Source: Tanypteryx hageni
Lineage: Eukaryota > Arthropoda > Insecta > Odonata > Petaluridae
Direction: 5' to 3'
NCBI GenBank assembly: GCA_028673005.1
Contig: CM054116.1
Location: forward strand, 81,604,572 to 81,668,571
Length of the DNA: 64,000 nt
Shown: one piece after another, positions 54,701 to 55,490 of the stretch
How positions within the stretch are numbered: the stretch's first letter is position 1
Layout: the number at the start of each line of letters is the position of its first letter
The notes under the pieces: model-generated
What the model was told of the DNA's origin: nothing
What the model saw: the letters and a program-made list of their open reading frames with translations, nothing else
The model's database searches: none
Made by a program: the position numbers and the translations under genes

Positions 54701-54746
54701 CGATGATAATAACACTTGGAATGGTAACTCAACACAGCAGATGTGA
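645..54746 (+). CDS. UBXN4: UBX domain-containing protein 4 (erasin) orthologue, ten-exon gene
   Basis: UBXN4/erasin is an ER-membrane adaptor that recruits the AAA ATPase p97/VCP for ER-associated degradation (family knowledge). The coding exons are 645-726, 809-943, 1908-2038, 11253-11499, 25640-25907, 33061-33183, 33558-33680, 42816-42927, 49879-50111 and 54527-54746. They total 1674 nt (557 residues plus stop) and every junction keeps frame. Visible parts: thioredoxin-like N-terminus (residues 1-115), acidic linker (117-198), Arg/Glu/Lys/Ala-rich coiled coil (about 205-328), UBX domain (about 330-407) with FPR at 378-380, hydrophobic hairpin (423-447), and a Ser/Gly-rich tail ending NNTWNGNSTQQM. 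As I recall, vertebrate UBXN4 (about 508 residues) has the same start pattern (M-x-W-F-x-G-x-I) and nearly the same last 12 residues. The start is fixed by that N-terminal match. Introns 3-5 and 7-9 are bloated by transposons. Confidence 0.95.
809..943 (+). CDS. UBXN4: UBXN4 exon 2
   Basis: Residues 28-72 plus the first base of Tyr73. Acceptor tatttaag|GT, donor ATTT|GTATCC at 944. The end was chosen so that T joins AT of exon 3 to give QFVQIYQLVPIPS, which matches the QFxQIYxxVxxPS pattern of vertebrate UBXN4. Reading on past the donor stays open into the intron, so the apparent ORF here continues artificially to 1051. Confidence 0.88.
1908..2038 (+). CDS. UBXN4: UBXN4 exon 3, ends at a GC donor
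   Basis: Residues 73-116. It holds the cis-proline strand IPSLFFIG and the EILAG turn of the thioredoxin-like fold. Acceptor tctacag|AT. The only donor that restores frame with exon 4 is AAG|GCAAGT at 2039, a consensus GC donor; using the nearby AG|TTAAG would neither be a legal site nor keep frame. Confidence 0.88.
2608..2791. mobile_element. Short nonautonomous pogo-like MITE
   Basis: A 184-bp element in intron 3. The left end reads TGCTGTATTTATTCGCATAA and the right end is its inverted relative (complement TACCATATTTACGCATAATT). The TACCRTATTTAYTCRY terminus recurs around pogo-type transposase fragments in this window (see 50497-51659), so it is assigned to that family by shared ends. It has no coding capacity. 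Confidence 0.6.
4767..5234. mobile_element. hAT-type nonautonomous element with 8-bp target duplication
   Basis: A 468-bp element flanked by perfect 8-bp duplications GGTGACAG (4759-4766 and 5235-5242). Ends are CAGTGCCGTAACTAGG and, inverted, CAGCGCCGTAACAAGG, with subterminal GCCCCGGGTGC in both arms. hAT transposases make 8-bp duplications, and CAG...CTG ends are typical. The interior has no ORF. Confidence 0.88.
5450..5520 (+). repeat. Lone pogo-like transposon end
   Basis: TACCGTATTAAGATGCACTG followed by GGGGTATAAGATGCACACCGG matches the terminus family seen around pogo-type transposase relics. No matching right end was found. It may belong with the transposase relic at 6190-6456. Confidence 0.35.
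5830..6068 (-). repeat. tRNA-derived SINE
   Basis: On the minus strand it begins GGTGATGGTGGCAGAGTGG (polymerase III A box over 6043-6060) with the B box GGTTCAAATCTGG at 6005-6017, about 30 bp downstream. An unrelated tail of about 170 bp runs to about 5830. The tRNA-like head does not fold as a full tRNA and the long tail marks a SINE rather than a tRNA gene. The tail boundary is approximate. Confidence 0.75.
6190..6456 (-). pseudogene. pogo-type transposase N-terminal relic
   Basis: Minus-strand frames together give a helix-turn-helix pattern: KLQAIQYAKMYGNRAAAHHF, then SPPPSEKMIREWRKQ and a degraded WPQLEEEVM segment. This resembles the DNA-binding N-terminus of pogo/Tigger (POGK/JRK-like) transposases. 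It needs a frameshift near 6320-6360 and contains stops. Only the N-terminal part is present, so it is dead. Confidence 0.6.
6795..7330. repeat. Diverged direct duplication, about 320-bp period
   Basis: Two about 220-bp segments start at roughly 6801 and 7122. Shared blocks in order are TAATGCCACTGG, a GGGATATGTGGCTTA-like stretch, TACTATTTGTGAC, GATTTTAATC and GTGCAATATCAT (or close variants). Divergence looks like 20-25 percent. No ORF. Confidence 0.55.
7930..8290. repeat. Direct repeat ending AGAAAGTAAAAAA
   Basis: Two about 100-bp blocks (around 7975-8078 and 8195-8290) share the order ACATGTAT..., ATCTCAAA, TTTCTTGA, ACAATACTTT and a terminal GAGAAAGTAAAAA. The form resembles the 3' ends of arthropod non-LTR elements, but no reverse transcriptase is present. 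The open stretch inside it looks incidental. Confidence 0.4.
8291..9410. other. Intron 3 stretch without recognised features
   Basis: AT-rich intronic DNA. I see no exon-like ORF, terminal repeat pair or tandem array here. Confidence 0.5.
9419..11084 (-). mobile_element. hAT element (ZMYM/TTF-type) with perfect 8-bp duplication
   Basis: A 1666-bp element in intron 3 flanked by CTTACAAT at 9411-9418 and 11085-11092. Ends are CAGAGGCGGACTTAAAGGG and, inverted, CAGGGGCAGATACAGGGC. On the minus strand between about 10330 and 9600 there are relics of a TTF zinc-finger/hAT transposase, including LTHKQLSNIVRKSPIRI and KNRHFSSFYYNRVLSNGEK, interrupted by stops. The catalytic core is missing, so the copy is nonautonomous. 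Confidence 0.88.
11253..11499 (+). CDS. UBXN4: UBXN4 exon 4 (acidic linker)
   Basis: Residues 117-198 plus one base of Ala199. Acceptor tccttttag|AAA, donor AAAG|GTATTT at 11500. It encodes a Glu/Ser/Thr/Val-rich unstructured linker. Human UBXN4 has a Ser/Glu/Thr-rich region in the same place. Sequence conservation is low, so the assignment rests on frame, splice sites and position. Confidence 0.82.
12238..13072. mobile_element. Candidate piggyBac-like nonautonomous element
   Basis: Flanked by TTAA at 12234-12237 and 13073-13076. Ends read CCCTGCAGTACTTGC and, inverted, CCCTTTCTACTCAAA, which agree only with a gap. A GTACTTGCG-like motif is repeated subterminally on the left. The TTAA target and CCCT start fit piggyBac, but the short similarity could be chance. 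Confidence 0.4.
13147..13629 (+). repeat. Tigger-like interspersed repeat, copy 1
   Basis: About 480 bp, ending in GGGGTTTTACTG next to TA, the inverted form of a typical Tigger terminus (TACAGTAAAACC). A related copy lies in the opposite orientation at 34843-35355 and matches along most of its length. No coding capacity is seen. Confidence 0.6.
13680..15397 (-). pseudogene. piggyBac transposase relic, nearly full length
   Basis: DDE transposase that excises and inserts at TTAA. Minus-strand pieces follow the family order. First comes an acidic N-terminus with the start at 15397 (EEIVRLLNETSDEDIFDF). Then a DDE-domain block at 14940-14641 including YIMVNEQLISFRG, then TGTGRNVTTDNWFLSVPLA near 14472-14400. 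A KSGV-type motif lies near 14130, and a C-terminal Cys-rich piece (ERCGVCPRNKDK, then CDRW.CAKHM) near 13830-13700. Frame changes and stops separate the pieces. Terminal repeats were not located. Confidence 0.8.
15430..17459. other. Intron 4 stretch without recognised genes
   Basis: AT-rich DNA with a slightly GC-richer patch at 16375-16610, where an ORF stays open by chance. It also contains the TA microsatellite at 16793-16817. No exon with host-gene similarity was seen. Confidence 0.45.
16793..16817. repeat. (TA)n microsatellite
   Basis: About 12 uninterrupted TA units. Confidence 0.9.
17460..17463. other. Gypsy target-site duplication, left copy
   Basis: TATT, repeated at 23268-23271 immediately outside the other LTR. 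Four-base duplications are usual for Ty3/gypsy integrases. Confidence 0.85.
17464..17668 (-). repeat. Gypsy 3' LTR
   Basis: 205 bp with TG...CA ends, matching the 5' LTR base for base on reading. It lies 53 bp beyond the stop codon of gag-pol. Confidence 0.95.
17669..17680 (-). promoter_or_regulatory. Polypurine tract
   Basis: On the minus strand TAAGGGGGAGGA abuts the 3' LTR directly. This is the expected plus-strand primer position for reverse transcription. Confidence 0.85.
17722..22293 (-). CDS. Gypsy Gag-Pol polyprotein (single frame)
   Basis: Structural and replication polyprotein of a Ty3/gypsy element, 1523 codons. The likely start is Met15 (22251), because the first 14 residues do not resemble Gag. 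The order is: Gag capsid (about 75-235, with ATWWQGIKR); zinc knuckles C258-C261-H266-C271 and C303-C306-Y311-C316 (His replaced by Tyr); protease DTGS 365-368; reverse transcriptase (about 545-740) with YLDD 691-694; RNase H with D840, E879 and D906; integrase HHCC H1048-H1055-C1085-C1088; catalytic D1117, D1177, E1212 (DD35E); and a Ser/Pro/Thr/Arg-rich tail (1420-1505) from a 36-residue repeat. No stop or frameshift separates gag from pol. No env follows. Confidence 0.96.
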   Translation of the reverse strand: MILFPAWISLEIATMPKSKSLPTEGKSESPPALTLSNEQFQALIAQITDSARMTVLDRQLTSPVLVTPSSGNFSKCTSRFNGSASSDVDAFLDSVLTFKDCANVSEENALRGVSMLLEGIAATWWQGIKRDISDWDGAVCAFRDAFSRKLPPHLVFREIFAREQHENETSEIFVCHIRALLSQLPYTLPERAQLDIVYGLMNRKVRKRLSPSDFDSFKSLLQCAKDIEHSRREVVRPSKDFSSNEGRHRPEKKQRPRCSYCKYFGHVESDCRKAKATKGDVVQSVKSSPQTPKSDSPKPQITCFGCGAPGYVRSNCPNCAPPMKTESTIVSSFNFTQSTFSIDDGSSRPMLPVQILGLDGLACLDTGSQRSIAGAQLYHILISRGRPFSETSLDMKLADGKTHRVLARSFSVEISVVNRKILTTLTAIPDHPESRMLLGIDFIRSAGMVLDLPGHEWFFKEDTSSRHGFVREEDIATSVPVSNVHVSNLPLRDDEGQNLDEDQKRCITALLAEYEDVFSPSKEPTPFAEHAIKVTDDTPIAVPPYRLSPAKKEFLQQDLERMLAEDIIEECDSPYAAPVVLVPKKNGTFRTCVDYRRLNSLTVPDRYPLPRVDDLLHAAKQSLYMTTLDLRSGYWQVPVRIEDRDKTAFISPLGHFRFKRMPFGLRNAPATFQRLIDRLRSGLRDVQVLAYLDDLIILSSSFDEHMEDLRQVFSRLQQFRLHVNRSKCTLGSSEVKYLGHLISSQGIKPDPGKIAAIAEMRAPKNVKELITFLQTGSWFRRFVPNYSSVARPLSDLTKKNAPWNWGPSQDDAFKMLKKLLTTPPILRQADHTLPYVLRTDASAYALGAVLLQGELPDQRPVEYASRLLTAPERNYSTTEREALAVVWALEKFRGYLEGAPVTVVTDHQPLRWLMTLKSPSGRLARWALSLQSYDIQVEYIPGRCNAVADTLSRPPGQYEDMNICSVTVDMPTTSAEVIRQEQLADPEIKQIIDCFESQENAVDFVRWTDRGYIMLNGILYRYSPEHDDGDAQQVLPRTQIPKILYEYHDSPTAGHYGAEKTLQKIGSRYYWTGMRRTVTDHVKSCIECQRFKPSNLKPAGLLQTPIQHRRFEVLSMDLFGPLPETSTGERWIFIVEDTSTRWVELFPLKVATAAACARLLIDEVILRFGTPRRVISDNGTQFVSDVLQKVAYCLGFNQSLIPAYHPEANPVERKNRDLKTQLAIFTANCHSGWKDHLPSIRFAMNSTKSQATGFSPAYLCFGRELRTPDDVNRDLRAIVENSPFVQEITPYLKTFAKALREAKEKHEIQQDRSKSYADEKRRSGINFKIGDRVLVEIHALSKAKHGYTSKFAPRRDGPYLICKQISPSTYQLATPEAPNIPLGVYHVSSLTPFVATLGAPDPCLLRPLRKRGRPRQQQSAPRPASVPSTSSAPSTSSVPSRTSFPSRTSVPSTSSVPSRTSVPSTSSVASTSSVPSRTSFPSRTSVPSTSSVPSRTSVPSTSSVASHIPALPTRMQPPRRCRQ
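17775..18035 (-). repeat. Coding minisatellite in the Gag-Pol tail
   Basis: A 108-bp higher-order unit is present about twice (starts near 17780 and 17888). It is built from 18-bp subunits encoding VPSTSS or VPSRTS variants. It is in frame, so copy-number changes would only alter tail length. Confidence 0.85.
22544..22912 (-). repeat. About 165-bp tandem repeat in the gypsy leader
   Basis: Units start at 22544, 22710 and 22875 (the last partial). The two full units differ at scattered sites. They lie between the primer-binding site and gag, where packaging or enhancer functions are often found, but nothing here proves a role. Confidence 0.85.
23050..23060 (-). promoter_or_regulatory. Primer-binding site, tRNA-Lys type
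   Basis: On the minus strand TGGCGCCCAAC begins two bases inside the 5' LTR. It starts with the complement of the CCA tail and fits the 3' end of tRNA-Lys, the primer used by gypsy-lineage elements. Confidence 0.8.
23063..23267 (-). repeat. Gypsy 5' LTR
   Basis: 205 bp; on the minus strand it starts TGTAACGAG and ends CCCGTCACA. It contains a TCAGTT arthropod-type initiator and a GATTAAAGG that could serve as polyadenylation signal. Both are inferences from motif only. It looks identical to the other LTR. Confidence 0.95.
23776..24505 (+). repeat. Diverged tandem array, about 146-bp period
   Basis: Five units are marked by TGTGG(T/C)AGCCCTG-like starts at 23776, 23920, 24066, 24214 and 24360 (spacings 144-148). 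Each carries a phrase like AATTCCTTCCAAATTCATA. A related single unit lies inverted at 61309-61505. Confidence 0.75.
24671..24918 (+). repeat. 30-bp tandem array
   Basis: About eight units of the form CTGGGTAACCATAAGAAAAG plus TAGATCTTGA, with small substitutions. The open minus-strand frames across it (ending about 24654) are repeat artefacts. Confidence 0.9.
25480..25616. repeat. Two right-hand pogo-like termini
   Basis: GCGAGTAAATACGGTA (ending about 25505) and GCAAGTAAATATGGTA (ending 25616) are right ends of the TACCRTATTTAYTC family. They lie only 24 bp before UBXN4 exon 5. Matching left ends were not paired. Confidence 0.4.
25640..25907 (+). CDS. UBXN4: UBXN4 exon 5 (coiled coil)
   Basis: Residues 199-287 plus two bases of Arg288. 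Acceptor tctactcag|CT, donor GACAG|GTGTGT at 25908. It encodes a dense Arg/Glu/Lys/Ala helix. The stretches EREEQRRRSGKEAARFRREQEE and AARDRILQQIAMDR parallel the vertebrate coiled coil ending QQIALDRAERAARF. Confidence 0.93.
26226..26310 (+). repeat. Lone left pogo-like terminus
   Basis: TACCGTATTTATTCATGTAA begins at about 26226 and is followed by a GGCATTACACGAA inverted relative near 26290. This is the usual terminus family. Its partner is uncertain. Confidence 0.4.
26901..27834. mobile_element. Pogo-like nonautonomous element, 934 bp
   Basis: Inverted ends share 22 perfect bases beginning TACCCTAAATTCCCATGTAT, then diverge by one base. The interior has no transposase, but holds a 15-base C homopolymer at 27471-27485. 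TA at the outer edge fits a pogo/Tc1-type target. The family assignment is inferred from end shape. Confidence 0.7.
28141..28850 (+). pseudogene. pogo/Tigger-type (POGK-like) transposase relic
   Basis: Begins MGKYKSYTTAFKLNVVKY, the HTH of pogo-family transposases. It continues in shifted frames with LQHAPRKNVHFGKKCKYPDI, DELDAYVVEQRGSVF, the CENP-B-type helix FKASYCWICCYMKRRDSS and DMPEYTTVNPV, then fragments of the DDE-domain start. There are at least three frameshifts or stops, and the piece ends before the catalytic core is complete. Non-functional. Confidence 0.8.
29350..30391. mobile_element. Pogo-like nonautonomous element, about 1.04 kb
   Basis: The left end TACCATACTTAATCGAATGT plus AAGCC matches the inverted right end (complement TACCATATATAATTGATTGT plus AAGACG). 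No transposase domain was recognised inside. The short ORF at 30018-30206 has a basic start but no family I can name. Confidence 0.55.
31378..32688 (+). mobile_element. mariner element, copy 1 (1311 bp)
   Basis: Inverted ends CGAGGGTGAATCAAAAAGTT and, degraded, the complement of AACTTTTTCATTCACCCTTG, flanked by TA. It contains a broken DD34D transposase (31559-32613). The right end carries a few mismatches, consistent with an older copy than the one at 44069. Confidence 0.93.
31559..32613 (+). pseudogene. mariner transposase, inactivated
   Basis: Starts MDNLKIEIQANVKFLTKLGW with the HTH motif YEWVKWFKLGREDIKDD. It then has stops after EETVAAV, at WVP and elsewhere, and frame changes after VTGDET. 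The second catalytic motif HHDNAPAH is intact, and the third lies in a SPDL context at DD34D spacing, with one stop between them. The full family length is about 345 residues; this copy cannot encode it. Confidence 0.9.
33061..33183 (+). CDS. UBXN4: UBXN4 exon 6 (coiled coil, continued)
   Basis: Residues 288-328 plus two bases of Ser329. It continues the coiled coil as RAEQSARYEAEKNAAKKRK and is Glu/Ala/Lys rich. The acceptor is cataatgaag|G, with an unusually weak polypyrimidine tract. The donor is AGAAG|GTTTGT at 33184. Confidence 0.88.
33184..33557 (+). other. UBXN4 intron 6 (short)
   Basis: A 374-bp intron without an identifiable transposon. It is the only large-gene-scale exception between exons 6 and 7 of the UBX region. 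Confidence 0.6.
33558..33680 (+). CDS. UBXN4: UBXN4 exon 7 (UBX domain, first half)
   Basis: Residues 329-369 plus two bases of Arg370. It encodes TARIQFRLPDGTSHTHQF, the first two beta-strands of the ubiquitin-like UBX fold, followed by the helix LADVRAYVKANV. Acceptor attttcag|C, donor TTCAG|GTAATA at 33681. Confidence 0.95.
33690..34842. other. Intron 7 stretch without recognised features
   Basis: AT-rich sequence. Two short GC-rich words (GCGGCCGC-like at 34371 and 34662) recur in similar contexts, suggesting an unresolved repeat. No ORF is supported. Confidence 0.4.
34843..35355 (-). repeat. Tigger-like interspersed repeat, copy 2 (inverted)
   Basis: Reverse-complement relative of 13147-13629, starting ATAAAACCCCATATTTATG. 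It holds an internal 32-bp direct duplication around GTGAACTCTTTTGGGTGAAA (about 35237-35300). Confidence 0.6.
35356..35500 (+). repeat. Lone Tigger-like left end
   Basis: TACAGTCAGACCTCGACTTA followed by a second ACTTA-rich half is a typical pogo/Tigger terminus. No partner end was found. Confidence 0.4.
35858..36552 (+). pseudogene. piggyBac-derived (PGBD4-like) transposase relic
   Basis: An ATG at 35858 opens a short acidic N-terminus that stops at about 35960. Then come fragments near the C-terminal half: RDTTMPNGKEWPKMLKN (36100), KLKRGKSKIFQSNGVTAIVW (36168), a frameshift, and an open block 36223-36552 with PLAIAKYMQFMGGVDRVDQ and KKWWKYLFGFVIN. GGVDxxDQ followed by a Lys/Trp-rich block is characteristic of piggyBac transposases. 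The catalytic core has been deleted. Confidence 0.8.
36846..36905 (+). repeat. Lone Tigger terminus
   Basis: TACAGTAAAACCTCGTTATT is a near-canonical Tigger/pogo end at TA. Neither a right end nor a transposase was found nearby. An open frame at 37468-37812 on the minus strand is not recognisable. Confidence 0.45.
38385..39070. repeat. Direct duplication, about 400-bp period
   Basis: Two about 270-bp copies (38385-38660 and 38785-39065) share TATGAGTTCTGT, TTGTTCTGTAT, TGGAGG, AAATAATCA and TTAGTTCCATTT in order. Divergence is moderate. No coding capacity. Confidence 0.6.
39073..39664 (+). pseudogene. Relic of an uncharacterised multi-copy arthropod ORF family (C-terminal part)
   Basis: Fragments in two frames read LGSGTTNDGNTARHFF, then SGYDINTETFDHYATETAKL, a stop where a Trp is expected, MPASIHKILIHGSEIIKSVI, LPIGKLSEDAKEA and a Ser/Glu tail ending at 39664. 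I recall this pattern from large families of unnamed, transposon-like arthropod and cnidarian proteins; I know no established function. Internal stops and a frameshift make it non-functional. Confidence 0.55.
39966..40044. mobile_element. Candidate tiny piggyBac-like MITE (79 bp)
   Basis: Flanked by TTAA (39962-39965, 40045-40048), with an inverted TACCCAGTA/TACTGGGTA pair inside. A related left-end word, TTAACCCACTAAGCGCCGC, occurs inverted at about 38194-38214. Terminal similarity is limited. Confidence 0.4.
40269..40330 (+). repeat. Lone pogo-like left terminus
   Basis: TACCGTATTTATTCGTGTAC followed by CCCGCACACC is close to the left end of the 50497-51659 element. No right end was identified. 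Confidence 0.45.
40340..42610. other. Intron 7 stretch, mostly unassigned
   Basis: AT-rich DNA containing an AAAT microsatellite (about 41239-41268) and repeat-like phrases near 41530-41640 (GTTGGCAAGGGACTACTGTA). No exon or complete element was resolved. Confidence 0.4.
42616..42729. repeat. Snap-back inverted repeat
   Basis: Two about 40-bp arms (AAGAACACATGCTTAAAAAA... and ...TTTTTTTAAGTGCTTGTTCTT) flank a loop of about 33 bp. Arms extend through ATGTCTCGGGTATCTC / GAGATATCTGAGACA. It lies 87 bp before exon 8. Confidence 0.75.
42816..42927 (+). CDS. UBXN4: UBXN4 exon 8 (UBX domain, FPR loop)
   Basis: Residues 370-407. It contains AFPRREFTAEED, the FPR loop (378-380) that in UBX domains inserts into the p97 N-domain pocket, and the closing strand LELAPSAAVLILP. 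Acceptor ttcttcag|G, donor CCC|GTAAGT at 42928 (phase 0). Confidence 0.95.
44069..45361 (+). mobile_element. mariner element, copy 2 (1293 bp)
   Basis: Perfect inverted ends of about 26 bases starting CGAGGGTGAATCAAAAAGTT, flanked by TA (44067-44068, 45362-45363). It is the same family and orientation as 31378-32688. The better-kept ends suggest a younger copy, yet its transposase is broken. Confidence 0.95.
44239..45285 (+). pseudogene. mariner transposase, inactivated
   Basis: Starts MDNLKFEIRVNVMFLTKLGW and meets a stop at codon 27. It is open again over 44323-44715 through the HTH domains (VYEWIKRFKLGQEDIKDD and SYGSAQSILKDSLGLSK). A frameshift falls at the first catalytic motif (DETW), with further frame changes around the HHDNAPAH equivalent near 44990. 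It cannot give active transposase. Confidence 0.9.
45489..46134 (-). pseudogene. Relic of an uncharacterised multi-copy arthropod ORF family (N-terminal part)
   Basis: Minus-strand order: RFCYICGTF (Cys pair), AYFAMNLGYQDRPWAPHQVC with a second Cys motif, MVWHEPRRHGEDCYFCLTN, then YPNLPSAIRSM, a degraded SAP-like helix (ELNDLVRDLGLPKDS) and LLAPGTSFSW at the end. I recall these motifs in this order in unnamed multi-copy arthropod proteins, apparently the N-terminal half of the family seen at 39073-39664. Frameshifts are present. The paired Cys motifs suggest zinc binding. Confidence 0.55.
47194..48593 (-). mobile_element. piggyBac-like element, internally deleted
   Basis: A 1400-bp element between TTAA at 47190-47193 and 48594-48597. 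Ends are CCCCTCAAGCATG and, inverted, CCCCTCCAGCATG. Subterminal motifs (CGCACACGCTGGAGGCATG) echo the right end. It encodes a truncated transposase. Confidence 0.9.
47439..48347 (-). CDS. Truncated piggyBac (PGBD4-like) transposase, 302 codons
   Basis: The N-terminal half of a piggyBac transposase stays open. It has an acidic start (residues 10-75), the DDE_Tnp_1_7 lead with NDPLEYFKLFFDETLISLIV (about 102-121), IRVFIAVIMLMGVDQKPTY (about 157-175), and the first catalytic region VSVDEPLLLWKCRLSWKQYI (about 249-268). It then loses similarity shortly after FGIKCL. The later catalytic Asp residues and the Cys-rich C-terminus are absent, so it cannot transpose on its own. A role as a bound repressor is conceivable but unsupported. 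Confidence 0.85.
   Translation of the reverse strand: MALIQSKMASTSRALDEIYILDILDEISESSTHNESEESKGYSVNTSDEELESEEELHGGNVSFQQKKLVSDVWDDVDSANAPQPFPCDLVGKQLESPSDINDPLEYFKLFFDETLISLIVLETNSYEEQFLTREKNAIAALKKSLYQKWVANNANEIRVFIAVIMLMGVDQKPTYKMYFSRKHIVKTPYFPNIMSEEKFSLLNKFLHFVNNSGKDVVNRDPKLYKILPISEYLKIKFQQMYISGKEVSVDEPLLLWKCRLSWKQYIPLKASQFGIKCLSCVTHQDICGILLFTWSRNKIRL
48634..49222. mobile_element. piggyBac-family MITE with canonical ends
   Basis: A 589-bp element flanked by TTAA (48630-48633, 49223-49226) with perfect 14-bp inverted ends CCCTAGAACTACCA. CCCTAG after TTAA is the classic piggyBac terminus. TGGTAGT words repeat subterminally on the right. No ORF. Confidence 0.92.
49879..50111 (+). CDS. UBXN4: UBXN4 exon 9 (membrane hairpin)
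   Basis: Residues 408-484 plus two bases of His485. After a Gly-rich linker comes a hydrophobic run, FSAFIWRIMSPFMFIFTFL (423-441), consistent with the intramembrane segment that anchors erasin in the ER. A hydrophilic Gly/Ser/Lys region follows. Acceptor gctaacag|GTAACA, donor ATGCA|GTGAGT at 50112. Confidence 0.9.
50497..51659 (+). mobile_element. Pogo-type element with transposase C-terminus
   Basis: The left end TAGCATATTTACTCATGTAC and inverted right end TACCATATTTACTCATGTAA bound 1163 bp in intron 9. Inside (50705-51071) lies a pogo-family transposase C-terminus. This is the element that links the recurrent TACCRTATTTAYTC ends to pogo/POGK-like transposases. It is internally deleted. 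Confidence 0.75.
50705..51071 (+). pseudogene. pogo-type transposase C-terminal relic
   Basis: Reads LDSFRCHIMEAMKQKLREGK, then in shifted frames PFKVYMKKLYTEWMVSAVQE, IPEDVVGKIF, KCCISNDSDGSDDSVAWDS and an acidic end. The order DSFRGH..., LNKPFK..., KKCGISN... is that of the DDE-superfamily (CENP-B/JRK/pogo) endonuclease C-terminus. At least two frame changes make it dead. Confidence 0.75.
52420..52700 (-). pseudogene. hAT transposase C-terminal relic (ZBED/FAM200-like)
   Basis: Minus-strand frame with FPEIGNSNDWVCNAFEESLP, LLDITSDSELKVQLSKLPFT and a degraded continuation of the C-terminal dimerisation block (ELSKKVLKY). It matches the hAT C-terminal region pattern of ZBED5/SCAND3-type transposases. 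The rest of the enzyme is missing. Confidence 0.75.
52713..53815 (-). mobile_element. piggyBac-like element nested in a hAT
   Basis: Left TTAA at 52709-52712; right flank TTAT at 53816-53819 (one change). Ends CACTGTGATGCTGG and, inverted, CACTCGGATGCCTG. The interior carries the C-terminal part of a piggyBac transposase on the minus strand. Confidence 0.7.
53040..53480 (-). pseudogene. piggyBac transposase C-terminal relic
   Basis: Reads LLALLHFFIDILAYNAFVIW, the conserved helix late in piggyBac transposases, then FFEELGMLL and a broken Cys-rich zinc-binding tail (CVSC..., then CKKFVC in another frame). Several stops. No N-terminal or catalytic part is present. Confidence 0.75.
54527..54746 (+). 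CDS. UBXN4: UBXN4 exon 10 (C-terminus and stop)
   Basis: Residues 485-557 and the TGA stop. It encodes a Ser/Gly/Thr-rich tail, then REGNVHRLPTGRDGDSDDD and the terminal NNTWNGNSTQQM. That terminus matches the vertebrate UBXN4 C-terminus closely and is the strongest single identifier of the gene. Acceptor ttaatacag|C. Confidence 0.95.
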
Positions 54747-55490
54747 AAGTCATTCATTAACAAAGAGGTGAATGAGTTGTATAGGTCACAGGAATACATT
54801 TTTTATGATTGTTTGAGTTTTTGAGCATTCACCTTAAACTTAATTTCTGTTCTTGCCAGTGGGAGAGATTAGATATCATGGAATGCTGAAAGCATATGGT
54901 TGATCATTGCTGTATAAAAAAATCAAATTTTGGCATAAATGCATTGACTTTAAGGTGGTAGAACTAAATTTTGCTGATTTTTTTAAGACTATGCTTGGGT
55001 ATAAATGCTCTAGAGCGCAAGAAGTAAGCTCATTTTTTTACACATTTAATTGGCATAATCTAAATCAGTCATGAGCAACATTTGATCTATTTGGCACCAA
55101 AGTTTTTATGCTGATATCATCTTAAACGAGTGATCCTTGTAGACTATACCAACACTTGAGCACTTCTTATTCTTGCATAATCATTGTTAAAACCTTGTTT
55201 TCTGCAATTTGCTTTTTTAAAATTCCTGGAGAAATTAATAATATCTACTGTTACTTAACCCTGTTTGGTTGGCCTGGCTCTTCGCAAGGTTTCCATAGGT
55301 TAAATACTAATGTGGTTAGTTTGTGATGACTTAAGTCAGGCCAACACCTCCGATCAATGTTTAAAGGAGGAGGCCTATATAAATATATATTTTATTTATG
55401 CTATAGATTGTATAGTAGTAATGGCCCACAGGGAACTATGGATTCTGATAAATTCCTTCTCTTAATAAAATTTTTGTTTTAAAATGGTAA
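54747..55490 (+). other. UBXN4: UBXN4 3' UTR with polyadenylation signal
   Basis: AT-rich noncoding sequence follows the stop. The first good AATAAA is at 55464-55469, just before a T-rich stretch, so cleavage near 55480-55490 is inferred. No transcript evidence is available. Confidence 0.5.
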